Source: UBA7446 sp049596455 (GTDB taxonomy: Bacteria; Bacteroidota; Bacteroidia; Flavobacteriales; Flavobacteriaceae). Taken from it: 48,117 nt of DNA. The translations under genes and the position numbers were made by a program. Positions 32,625-39,801 of this stretch are shown here, piece after piece. The stretch is from the NCBI GenBank assembly GCA_049596455.1, contig JBMYLP010000012.1, forward strand, positions 1-48,117. The letters run 5' to 3'. The notes below the pieces were generated by a model. The model saw nothing but the letters and a program-made list of their open reading frames with translations. It had not been told where the DNA came from and did not search any database. Position 1 is the stretch's first letter, and each line of letters starts with the position of its first letter.

Positions 32625-33002
32625 ATGAGTATTCAATCTTTAGTACTTGTTTTTGTTGGTGGCGGTTTAGGCAGCATGGTTCGATATGGCATTTCCAAAC
32701 TTTTGCATCAAATTTCGATTGATTTTCCCTGGGCTACACTTTGTGCAAATGCCATTGGTTGTTTGATTATCGGAATGCTTATGGGAGGTTTTCATTCTTC
32801 AGGCGTATTAAGCGAACATCAAAAGCTTTTGCTTGTTACCGGATTTTGTGGGGGGCTAACTACTTTCTCCACCTTTACTTTTGAAAATTACGCTTTTATC
32901 AAAGGGGGTCACCTACTCCATTTCTTCAGTTATTCCGTTTTAAGCTTTGGACTTTGTCTGGGATTTGTTCTGTTAGGACATTATTTGATAAAGTCGTTCT
33001 AG
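32625..33002 (+). CDS. crcB: Fluoride channel CrcB/Fluc
   Basis: 125 residues, four membrane helices. Signatures: GGGLGSMVRYGISK at the N-terminus, FPWATLCANAIGCLIIGML (TM2, with the conserved Asn) and TGFCGGLTTFSTFTFE (TM3 break with the Phe box). CrcB dimers form a dual-topology channel that lets fluoride leave the cell. It starts directly after the 60-aa gene. No fluoride riboswitch sequence is visible upstream. Confidence 0.93.
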   Translation: MSIQSLVLVFVGGGLGSMVRYGISKLLHQISIDFPWATLCANAIGCLIIGMLMGGFHSSGVLSEHQKLLLVTGFCGGLTTFSTFTFENYAFIKGGHLLHFFSYSVLSFGLCLGFVLLGHYLIKSF

Positions 33003-33041
33003 TTATTTTATCCATTTTTTAGATTTTCATATGCACACTAC

Positions 33042-33160
33042 CACTTTTTAGGGGTCTATTGTCAATATAATATGTTAAAATATATTAAACTCTAAAATTA
33101 ATGGGGTTTAATTTTAAATTTTAATAAAAAACATATATTGACCCACTAAAACTTAGGGGT
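33042..33160 (+). promoter_or_regulatory. Three phased GGGGT boxes upstream of porin-amt-glnB-amt
   Basis: Three copies of an element ending in GGGGT, all in the same orientation: TTTTTAGGGGT (T at 33055), ATTAATGGGGT (T at 33107) and ACTTAGGGGT (T at 33160). Spacings are 52 and 53 bp, about five helical turns. The last box has an ACCC arm 11 bp upstream (33141-33144), giving a CCC/GGG dyad, and covers the place where a -33 TTG should be for the -7 box at 33178. The same boxes occur before glnA. A regulator-binding function is inferred. Confidence 0.55.
33061..33142. repeat. Inverted repeat with 9-bp arms in the porin upstream region
   Basis: GTCAATATA (33061-33069) and TATATTGAC (33134-33142) are perfect inverted repeats; the similarity extends over about 14 bp with a 2-bp indel. 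The centre, near 33101, coincides with the middle GGGGT box. The region is very AT-rich and might form a cruciform or bind a protein. Confidence 0.5.
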
Positions 33161-33177
33161 GTAGGTTTTTATTAGTC

Positions 33178-33185
33178 TATTTTTG
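33178..33185 (+). promoter_or_regulatory. -7 element of the porin-amt operon promoter
   Basis: TATTTTTG, a perfect TAnnTTTG. No TTG at 17-23 bp upstream; instead TTAGGGGTG (33153-33161). The expected leader is about 45-50 nt. Confidence 0.65.
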
Positions 33186-33239
33186 GAACGATTAATTAAA
33201 TAATTGAATCATCTTAATAATAACTAAATAAATAATACG

Positions 33240-34247
33240 ATGAAAAACTATATTAAATCATTTTTAACGTTAACGCTTGTAGTAGCAATGGTAACTATAT
33301 TAGGAAGCCATAATGCGCAAGCACAGGAAGAACCTACTTTTAGTGTGTCGGGTACAATTGACACCTATTACAGAAGTAGCGAGTTTGCTCCTGGCACCTC
33401 GTTTGGTAACCTTAATGGCTTTGCATTAGGTATGGCAAACATTGTTCTTTCTTATGAAGGAGAAAAGTCTGGTTTTGTTGCTGACTTAGTTTATGGACCT
33501 AGAGGTAACGATGCTGTTTTTGGATCTACCGTTGGATCAAACCCTATAGTAAACCAACTTTACGTTTATTATAATTTTAGCGACAGCTTTACGCTTACAA
33601 TGGGTAATTTCAACACCTTCTTAGGGTATGAAGTTATTTCTCCGGCAGCTAATTTCAACTACACTACTTCTTATATGTTCTCTTATGGACCCTTTTCGCA
33701 CACTGGTGTAAAAGCTGATTTCACTCTTTCAGACGATGTATCCTTAATGCTTGGGTTGTTAAACACTACTGATGCAACAGAGTCTCAACCAGTTGGTGAT
33801 GACTATATGTTTGGTGCGCAGTTAGGTCTTTATGGACAGTACATTAACTTCCTTTCTGGTGGAACTGCTAATGCTACTCAAATTGACTTTACGGGAGGAT
33901 TTAATCTTTCTGACAGCTTCTTTTTGGGCATTAACGCTACAAGCTACGAGGATGATGCTTTAAAATTTAGTGGAGTTGCCTTATACCCCCAACTAACGCT
34001 TTCTGATTCTTTTGCAATTGGCGGAAGATTCGAAGCATTTACAGATGATGGATTGGGTGCTATCGGATCAATTTCTGAAAAAGGCGATAACACTTCTTTC
34101 ACATTAACTGGAAGCTACACATCAGGCAACATGATATTCAAGCCTGAAATTAGACTTGACAGCGCATCTGGAAAATATTATACAGATGCTGATGGAGCAA
34201 CAGACAGCTTAGCTGCATTTATTGTTGCTGCAATTTATTCTTTCTAG
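33240..34247 (+). CDS. Outer-membrane beta-barrel porin (BBP2/OmpL-like)
   Basis: 335 residues with a signal peptide (MKNYIKSFLTLTLVVAMVTI ... AQA-QEEP) and then alternating hydrophobic/polar strands that end in Phe (FIVAAIYSF), typical of outer-membrane barrels. Strand-like repeats such as FSVSGTIDTYYRS, FVADLVYGPRG, NQLYVYYNFSDSFTLTMGNF and NYTTSYMFSYGPFSHTGVKA match the beta-barrel porin-2 family. It lies 19 bp upstream of amt1 with no terminator, so it is probably co-expressed with ammonium uptake and may let nitrogen compounds cross the outer membrane (inference). Its promoter carries the GGGGT boxes. Confidence 0.85.
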   Translation: MKNYIKSFLTLTLVVAMVTILGSHNAQAQEEPTFSVSGTIDTYYRSSEFAPGTSFGNLNGFALGMANIVLSYEGEKSGFVADLVYGPRGNDAVFGSTVGSNPIVNQLYVYYNFSDSFTLTMGNFNTFLGYEVISPAANFNYTTSYMFSYGPFSHTGVKADFTLSDDVSLMLGLLNTTDATESQPVGDDYMFGAQLGLYGQYINFLSGGTANATQIDFTGGFNLSDSFFLGINATSYEDDALKFSGVALYPQLTLSDSFAIGGRFEAFTDDGLGAIGSISEKGDNTSFTLTGSYTSGNMIFKPEIRLDSASGKYYTDADGATDSLAAFIVAAIYSF

Positions 34248-34266
34248 AACTTTAAATAGTTAACAT

Positions 34267-35544
34267 ATGTCACTTTTAACAACATTATCTTATACCATTA
34301 GCACAGCATCAGCTGTTGATGCTAATGAAGATTTCACAATACTGTGGATTCTTCTATCGGGTATCCTTGTTTTCTTTATGCAAGCAGGATTTACCTTACT
34401 AGAATCTGGAATGACGCGTGCAAAAAACGCGGCAAATATTGCCATGAAAAACTTCATGGATATCAGCGTAGGAACCATTAGTTTCTGGGCTTTAGGGTAC
34501 GGCTTAATGTATGGAACTAAAGATGCAAGCGGATTCTTTTCTGTTAGCGACCTTTGGTTTAACCCAGGTGCTGGCGCACACGATGTATTCTTCCAAACGG
34601 TATTTGCTGCTACCGCTGCAACTATTGTTTCTGGTGCAATCGCAGGAAGAACAAAATACAGCACATACATTATATTTACGCTTGTTCTAACCGCTATTAT
34701 TTATCCTATTTCTGGAGGATGGCAGTGGTACGGAGACGGAGCTTGGTTAGCCGACTTAGGTTTTATTGACTTTGCAGGATCATCTATTGTTCACTCTGTT
34801 GGTGGATGGGCAGCTTTAGTTGCAGCATGGATGGTTGGTCCACGTATTGGAAAATACGTTGATGGAAAAGTAAACGCCATCCCTGGAAGTAACTTATTGT
34901 TAGGTACTTTAGGTGTATTTATCCTCTGGTTAGGATGGTTTGGTTTTAACGGTGGTTCTCAATTGGCTTGGGGAGGCGACGACTCTTTAGCTGCATCTGC
35001 TGTCGTTATGGTAACAAACCTTGCTGCTGCTGCTGGTGCACTTGGAGCATTGTTTACTTCATGGTTATACCTTGGAAAACCAAGTTTATCACAAACACTT
35101 AATGGTGCTGTTGCTGGTTTGGTTGCAATCACTGCTGGTTGTGGAAACATGACAATGGGAGGTGGCTTTTTAGCTGGACTTCTTGGTGGTGTAATTGTAG
35201 TTTTCTCCATAGAATTTATCGAGAAAAAACTTAAAATCGACGACGCAATCGGTGCTGCATCTGCACACGGTGTTGTGGGTGCTTGGGGTACTTTAGTTAT
35301 TGGTCTTTGGGGCGTTGATGGCGCAACTGGAATTGGACTTCTTAACGGAGGTGGTGCTTCTCAGCTAGGTGTGCAAGCTATTGGTGTAGCTGCATACGGA
35401 GCATGGGCTGTAATTACTTCTTTAATCGTGCTAACAGTACTTAAGAAAACAATAGGTCTTCGCGTTTCTGAAGAAGATGAAAAAAGAGGACTTGATATCA
35501 CTGAACATGGTGAAGAAGCTTTTAATAGTGATCTATTGCCATAA
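34267..35544 (+). CDS. amt: Ammonium transporter Amt (first copy)
   Basis: 425 residues, 11 predicted helices. Amt hallmarks: FTLLESGMTRAKNAANIAMKN, FFQTVFAATAATIVSGAIAG (Phe gate region), GSSIVHSVGGWAALVAAW (first pore His), LGWFGFNGGSQLAWGG and AIGAASAHGVVGAWGTLVIG (second pore His). Cytoplasmic tail GLRVSEEDEKRGLDITEHGE, the part that contacts PII in relatives. It carries AGRTKYSTY where the second Amt of this operon has AERIKLES, so the two copies belong to different Amt subgroups. Second gene of the porin-amt-glnB-amt unit; a large hairpin separates it from glnB. Confidence 0.95.
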   Translation: MSLLTTLSYTISTASAVDANEDFTILWILLSGILVFFMQAGFTLLESGMTRAKNAANIAMKNFMDISVGTISFWALGYGLMYGTKDASGFFSVSDLWFNPGAGAHDVFFQTVFAATAATIVSGAIAGRTKYSTYIIFTLVLTAIIYPISGGWQWYGDGAWLADLGFIDFAGSSIVHSVGGWAALVAAWMVGPRIGKYVDGKVNAIPGSNLLLGTLGVFILWLGWFGFNGGSQLAWGGDDSLAASAVVMVTNLAAAAGALGALFTSWLYLGKPSLSQTLNGAVAGLVAITAGCGNMTMGGGFLAGLLGGVIVVFSIEFIEKKLKIDDAIGAASAHGVVGAWGTLVIGLWGVDGATGIGLLNGGGASQLGVQAIGVAAYGAWAVITSLIVLTVLKKTIGLRVSEEDEKRGLDITEHGEEAFNSDLLP

Positions 35545-35567
35545 TATAAATATTGTTCAAAACAAAT

Positions 35568-35610
35568 ATGTTAAGGTGGGTAGGCTTTGTTGTCTGCCCA
35601 CCATTAACAT
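35568..35610 (+). promoter_or_regulatory. Large hairpin between amt1 and glnB
   Basis: A 16-bp stem: 35568-35583 pairs with 35594-35610, with one bulged base and one G-U pair, and a 10-nt loop (GCTTTGTTGT). No T run follows, so it is not a standard terminator. It may limit 3' decay or attenuate transcription between amt1 and the regulator gene. Confidence 0.6.
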
Positions 35611-35633
35611 TTACTCACTCTAAAACTAAATAA

Positions 35634-35972
35634 ATGAAAAAAATAGAAGCTTTAATTCGAAAAGCCCAATACGACGACGTAAAGGAGAAGCTACATGATG
35701 TAGGCGTTACCTTTTTCAGCTATTGGGATGTGACAGGTATTGGAAACGAAAAAGTCGGTAGGGTTTACCGCGGTGTTTCTTACAGCACTTCTGCTATCGA
35801 ACGCAGAATGCTTTCCATTGTAGTAAACGAGGATTTTGTAGAGCCTGCTGTTCAGGCCATTATCGAAGCCGGTGGAACGGGACACATTGGCGATGGTAAA
35901 ATTTTCATCCTCCCCGTTGAGGAAGCATACCGAATTCGCACAGGTGAAAAAGGAGGAGAAACTTTAAACTAA
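35634..35972 (+). CDS. glnB: PII nitrogen regulatory protein
   Basis: 112 residues with the whole PII fold: KKIEALIRKAQYDDVKEKL, T-loop VYRGVSYSTSAIERR (with the tyrosine equivalent to Tyr51 at Y50), B-loop TGHIGDGKIFILPV and C-loop YRIRTGEKGGE. PII senses 2-oxoglutarate and ATP/ADP and blocks Amt channels or tunes glutamine synthesis. The T-loop residues after Y50 (STSAIERR) differ from the E. coli form, so its partner contacts may differ. It sits between two amt genes, 6 bp before amt2, consistent with GlnK-type channel control. Confidence 0.95.
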   Translation: MKKIEALIRKAQYDDVKEKLHDVGVTFFSYWDVTGIGNEKVGRVYRGVSYSTSAIERRMLSIVVNEDFVEPAVQAIIEAGGTGHIGDGKIFILPVEEAYRIRTGEKGGETLN

Positions 35973-35978
35973 ACAAAA

Positions 35979-37217
35979 ATGGATACCGCATTATTTACCG
36001 CAAACAATGTATGGATGATGATCTGTACAGCACTCGTATTTTTTATGCACATGGGATTCTCATTCCTTGAGGCAGGACTTACTCGACAAAAAAACACAGT
36101 AAACATATTGTTTAAAAACTTTTTTGTCATTACAGCTGGGCTATTGATTTACGCTCTAGCTGGATTTAATCTAATGTACCCAGGCTTTGAAGAAGGAGCT
36201 ATTGGCTTTTTCAAATTTGCTGGTTGGGGCATTGCACCTCCAGAAGGAGGTATGACCGCAGCCTACGCTGACGGTGGCTACACGTGGTGGACAGATTTCC
36301 TATTCCAAGGAATGTTTGCCGCAACTGCTGCAACTATTGTTTCAGGAGCAGTAGCCGAGCGGATAAAACTTGAAAGCTTTATGCTTTTTGCCGTATTATA
36401 TGTTGGAATTGTTTACCCAATTGTTGGTTCATGGCAATGGGGCGGTGGTTTCCTTAGCAGTTGGGGCTTTTATGATTTTGCCGGTTCTACCTTAGTTCAC
36501 TCTGTGGGTGGTTGGGCAGCACTTATTGTAATTTACTTCCTTGGTGCTCGAATTGGAAAGTTTAACTCAGACGGAACGTCAAATCCAATTTTTGGACACA
36601 ATGTTCCTATTGCTGCAGGTGGTGTTTTAATCCTTTGGCTAGGATGGTTTGGATTTAACGGAGGCTCTGTCCTTTCTGCTGATCCAGAAACTACATCATT
36701 AGTACTTGTAACCACAAGTTTAGCTGCTGCTGCTGGTGGAGTTATTGCTTCACTATTTTCACATATACTTTACAAAAACTATGACATTACCATGTTTATG
36801 AACGGAGTACTTGGTGGGCTTGTTGCCATTACAGCGGGTGCCGATCAGATGTCAACTGGAGAAGCGATGATTGTTGGAGCTATTGGAGGTATCGTTGTAG
36901 TGCTTGCCATTGCTCTGCTTGAAAAATTAAAACTCGACGATCCTGTGGGAGCTATTGCAGTTCACCTATTTGCAGGAATGTGGGGAACACTTGCCGTTGG
37001 TCTATTTGGAGCTTTAGCAGGATTTGATCAGTTTATGGTGCAACTCGCAGGAGTAGGAATCGTAGGTGCCTTTTGTGTATTAAGCACACTCATCTTGGTA
37101 TTCCTTGTAAAATCACTTGTTGGCCTTCGCGTTAGTAAAGAAGAAGAAATTGAAGGACTAGACGACGCAGAGCACGGAATGGCTGCTTATGCTGACTTTA
37201 GTGTATCAAAAAAGTAA
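35979..37217 (+). CDS. amt: Ammonium transporter Amt (second copy)
   Basis: 412 residues, 11 helices. Hallmarks: FMHMGFSFLEAGLTRQKNTV, FLFQGMFAATAATIVSGAVA followed by ERIKLES, GSTLVHSVGGWAALIVIYFL (pore His), LGWFGFNGGSVLSA and PVGAIAVHLFAGMWGTLAVG (second pore His). Tail GLRVSKEEEIEGLDDAEHGM resembles that of the first copy. It starts 6 bp after glnB and is followed by a strong terminator, closing the operon. Overall similarity with copy one is moderate, with differences in the pore vestibule, so the two may differ in affinity or in PII control. Confidence 0.95.
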   Translation: MDTALFTANNVWMMICTALVFFMHMGFSFLEAGLTRQKNTVNILFKNFFVITAGLLIYALAGFNLMYPGFEEGAIGFFKFAGWGIAPPEGGMTAAYADGGYTWWTDFLFQGMFAATAATIVSGAVAERIKLESFMLFAVLYVGIVYPIVGSWQWGGGFLSSWGFYDFAGSTLVHSVGGWAALIVIYFLGARIGKFNSDGTSNPIFGHNVPIAAGGVLILWLGWFGFNGGSVLSADPETTSLVLVTTSLAAAAGGVIASLFSHILYKNYDITMFMNGVLGGLVAITAGADQMSTGEAMIVGAIGGIVVVLAIALLEKLKLDDPVGAIAVHLFAGMWGTLAVGLFGALAGFDQFMVQLAGVGIVGAFCVLSTLILVFLVKSLVGLRVSKEEEIEGLDDAEHGMAAYADFSVSKK

Positions 37218-37244
37218 ACATTCATTTGTTTAATTAGGAGTGTC

Positions 37245-37290
37245 AAACCTCCGTTTCCTTCGATAAAATCAAGGAGCGGAGGTTTTTTTT
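37245..37290 (+). terminator. Terminator of the porin-amt-glnB-amt operon
   Basis: AAACCTCCG (37245-37253) pairs with CGGAGGTTT (37277-37285), with an inner CCTT/AAGG pair (37257-37260, 37271-37274), followed by eight T. Confidence 0.88.
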
Positions 37291-37293
37291 GTG

Positions 37294-37301
37294 TATGTTT
37301 G
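37294..37301 (+). promoter_or_regulatory. -7 element of purU promoter
   Basis: TATGTTTG, perfect TAnnTTTG, 15 bp before the purU ATG at 37317, placed just after the upstream terminator. No TTG at -33. Confidence 0.5.
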
Positions 37302-37316
37302 TGACAAAATTTTTAT

Positions 37317-38171
37317 ATGTACGCCGTTACGCTTGTTATTCAATGTCCCGACAAAAAAGGCATCATTGCAGATGTAACTTCTTTTGTGTATCAACACAAA
37401 GGGAATATTCAATACATCGACCAATATGTAGATAGAGAAAAAGGGGCGTTTTTTATGCGGTTAGAAGCTGAATTGGATGAGCAATTATGCGCTTATAAAG
37501 CATTTACAACAGCATTTGAAAAAGGTCCTGCGGCAGTTTTCAACATGGATTGGAGCCATCAACCTATAGCATACAAACCCAAAATGGCGGTTTTTGTGTC
37601 CAAATATGACCATTGTTTGTATGATTTATTGGGTAGATTTAAGTCTGGTGAATTGGCAGTAGAGATTCCTTTTATTTTAAGCAATCATGCAGACCTTGCC
37701 CCCATTGCCAAGGCATTTGAAATTCCCTTTTATCACGTTCCTGTTACCAAAGAAACGAAAGTTGAGGCAACAGAAGAACAACTTCGATTACTCAAAAAGC
37801 ACGAGGTGGATTTTATTGTGCTGGCGCGCTATATGCAAATAGTACCCCCAGCACTAATTGATGCCTACACAAGCAACATCATTAATATTCATCATTCATT
37901 TTTACCTGCATTTCCAGGAGCAAAGCCCTACCATTCGGCATTTGAGCGTGGCGTAAAAATTATTGGGGCTACCAGTCATTACGTAACCGAAGAACTCGAT
38001 GCTGGACCTATTATTGAACAAGATGTTGCAAGAGTATCGCATAGTCATAGCGTATCACAACTCATTGCAAAAGGACGTGATTTAGAAAAAATTGTATTAG
38101 CCAATGCGGTAAAGCATCATGTTGCCAAAAAAGTAATGGTGTACGGTAACAAAACTGTGATTTTCACCTAA
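37317..38171 (+). CDS. purU: Formyltetrahydrofolate deformylase
   Basis: 284 residues: an N-terminal ACT domain (VTLVIQCPDKKGIIADVTSF, about 1-80) and a C-terminal formyltransferase-fold domain with AVFVSKYDHCLYDLLGRF, ILSNHADL, NIINIHHSFLPAFPGAKPYH and ATSHYVTEELDAGPIIEQD (catalytic Asn/His/Asp region). PurU hydrolyses 10-formyl-THF to formate and THF and balances one-carbon pools for purine synthesis. It follows the amt operon terminator and has its own -7 box. It is convergent with the hydrolase gene. Confidence 0.95.
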   Translation: MYAVTLVIQCPDKKGIIADVTSFVYQHKGNIQYIDQYVDREKGAFFMRLEAELDEQLCAYKAFTTAFEKGPAAVFNMDWSHQPIAYKPKMAVFVSKYDHCLYDLLGRFKSGELAVEIPFILSNHADLAPIAKAFEIPFYHVPVTKETKVEATEEQLRLLKKHEVDFIVLARYMQIVPPALIDAYTSNIINIHHSFLPAFPGAKPYHSAFERGVKIIGATSHYVTEELDAGPIIEQDVARVSHSHSVSQLIAKGRDLEKIVLANAVKHHVAKKVMVYGNKTVIFT

Positions 38172-38205
38172 CTATAGTTTGGCACTTCGACAGGCTCTGT
38201 GCTCG
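38172..38205. repeat. Convergent-gene junction with TTCGACAGGCTC element in a weak hairpin
   Basis: Between purU and the hydrolase: an imperfect hairpin, GCAC (38181-38184) pairing with GTGC further on and CTATA pairing with TATAG outside. The loop holds TTCGACAGGCTC. A nearly identical word, TTCGACAAGCTC, fills the terminator loop between glnA and the antiporter gene (46660-46671). Words of this type recur in Bacteroidetes genomes as I remember them. Confidence 0.45.
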
Positions 38206-38985
38206 TTATAGGCTATTTAAAAACCCAAGTGTAGTTGTGTTAAACTGTTGGGGTTGTTCCACATTAACCACATGCCCGCATTGCGGCACAACTGCTAACT
38301 GCGCCGAAGATTGCAACGAAACTATTTTTTCCACACTGGGCAGAAACATATAATCTTCCTCACCCATAATATAGAGCGTTGGAATACCTACATCAACCTG
38401 ACGGAAAAGGCGCAACAACGGCTTAAGTTCGGCAGTAAGTTTATACCAGCGTAAAAACTCTTTGTGGTACAATTTTTTTGCTTCTCGCACAAAAAGCAAC
38501 CTAGATTCGCGGTGGTTTTTCTTGGGCATGATGATAAAGGCAAAAAAGCGATAAAGCCACAAATAAGGAATAACTGATTTTACCACGTTTCCAAATCGCA
38601 TTAAAATTTGCGAGCGCACATTTAGTTTCATGATAGCACCTCCCATAACCATGCTAAGCACACGCTCGGGATAGGTTTCTGCCAATTGACGAATAAGAAT
38701 CGTTCCCAATGAAATACCTACAAAATGTGATTTTTTGATGTTTTCATGGTCTAACACCTCAACAATATCAGCCACAATCACGTCAAAGGTATAGCGTTGC
38801 TTAAAGGCTTGCTTTAGACTTGGTTTTGAGTTGCCATGTCCGCGCAAATCCAACATAAGCACATTATAGTGCTGCGTATATGCCCTAATTTGCTTGTACC
38901 AAATAGAAGAACTCCCTCCTGCCCCATGAACAAATGTTACCCATTCTTGGGAAGTTTTGTGCGAGTAAAGTGTGTAGTGTAGCAT
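38206..38985 (-). CDS. Alpha/beta hydrolase
   Basis: 259 residues of the alpha/beta hydrolase fold without a signal peptide. Oxyanion strand region FVHGAGGSSSIWYKQI, DLRGHGNSKPS, nucleophile elbow G-I-S-L-G in SHFVGISLGTILIRQLAE, acid in GEEDYMFLP and the last His in VPQCGHVVNVEQP. The substrate is unknown; esterase or lipase-like functions are possible. It is the last gene of the minus-strand unit that starts with the type III glutamine synthetase; its ATG shares one base with the pyrF stop. Confidence 0.88.
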   Translation of the reverse strand: MLHYTLYSHKTSQEWVTFVHGAGGSSSIWYKQIRAYTQHYNVLMLDLRGHGNSKPSLKQAFKQRYTFDVIVADIVEVLDHENIKKSHFVGISLGTILIRQLAETYPERVLSMVMGGAIMKLNVRSQILMRFGNVVKSVIPYLWLYRFFAFIIMPKKNHRESRLLFVREAKKLYHKEFLRWYKLTAELKPLLRLFRQVDVGIPTLYIMGEEDYMFLPSVEKIVSLQSSAQLAVVPQCGHVVNVEQPQQFNTTTLGFLNSL

Positions 38986-39800
38986 TAGCGCAATAGATTT
39001 TCCATTTGTTGCTGAAGTTCGCCAGCAGCGGTTATAGCTGCCTCCGCAAAATTTTCATCATTTCCGGCATATAAAATTCCTCGAGAGGAATTAACCAAAA
39101 GTCCAATATTTTCATTTGCCCCATGCAAAAACACCTCTTCAAGGCTTCCCCCCTGTGCACCTACACCAGGGACCAACAAAAATGCATCAGGGACTAATTT
39201 TCTGATTTCAGCCAAATGCTCGGCTTTCGTTGCGCCCACCACATACATAAGCTGTTTGGCATTATTCCACGTTTGAGATTTTGTAAGCACTTGCTTGTAT
39301 AAGGTGTCTGATTTTTTTGGTTCCAGCTGAAAATCGGCTGCGCCCTCATTTGAGGTTAGCGCCAACAAAATAGCGTGTTTGTCTTTATACGTCAAAAAGG
39401 GTTCAACAGAGTCTTTGCCCATATAGGGTGCAATAGTAATGGCGTCAAAAGGCATCGCCTCATAAAAAGCTTTAGCATAGCGCAAAGAAGTGTTACCTAT
39501 GTCACCCCGCTTTGCGTCTGCTATAGTAAATAGCTCAGGATAATGTGATTTGATATAATTCACCAATTTTTCTAAGGCGGCGTAGCCTTGCACTCCATAC
39601 GCTTCAAAAAAAGCCGTGTTGATTTTTACCGCTACGCACAAGTGCTGTACATGATCTACAATAGTTTTGCAAAAATCAAATAAAGGCTCTTGGCTTGAGT
39701 TCACCAAATAAGCTGGCATTTTTTCCAAATCTGGATCTAAGCCCAAGCATAAAAAGGACTTTTTTAGTTGTATTTGCTCAAAAATTGTTTGTACCGTCAT
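38985..39800 (-). CDS. pyrF: Orotidine-5'-phosphate decarboxylase, type 2
   Basis: 271 residues of the subfamily 2 (longer) OMP decarboxylases. Features: SFLCLGLDPDLEKMPAYL at the N-terminus, the catalytic block D-A-K-R-G-D-I-G in FTIADAKRGDIGNTSLRYA, ITIAPYMGKDSVEPFL, YVVGATKAEHLAEIRK, FLLVPGVGAQGGS and the phosphate-binding VNSSRGILYA. It makes UMP from OMP, the last step of the pyrimidine pathway. It starts one base after prfA and is followed by a hydrolase with a one-base overlap. Confidence 0.95.
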   Translation of the reverse strand: MTVQTIFEQIQLKKSFLCLGLDPDLEKMPAYLVNSSQEPLFDFCKTIVDHVQHLCVAVKINTAFFEAYGVQGYAALEKLVNYIKSHYPELFTIADAKRGDIGNTSLRYAKAFYEAMPFDAITIAPYMGKDSVEPFLTYKDKHAILLALTSNEGAADFQLEPKKSDTLYKQVLTKSQTWNNAKQLMYVVGATKAEHLAEIRKLVPDAFLLVPGVGAQGGSLEEVFLHGANENIGLLVNSSRGILYAGNDENFAEAAITAAGELQQQMENLLR

Positions 39801-39801
39801 G

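Noticed and set aside
37254..37270. 17-bp near-repeat TTTCCTTCGATARAATC shared with 47990-48006
   Set aside because: One mismatch in 17 AT-rich bases is expected a few times by chance in a window of this size, and the contexts (terminator stem-loop versus plain sequence) differ.
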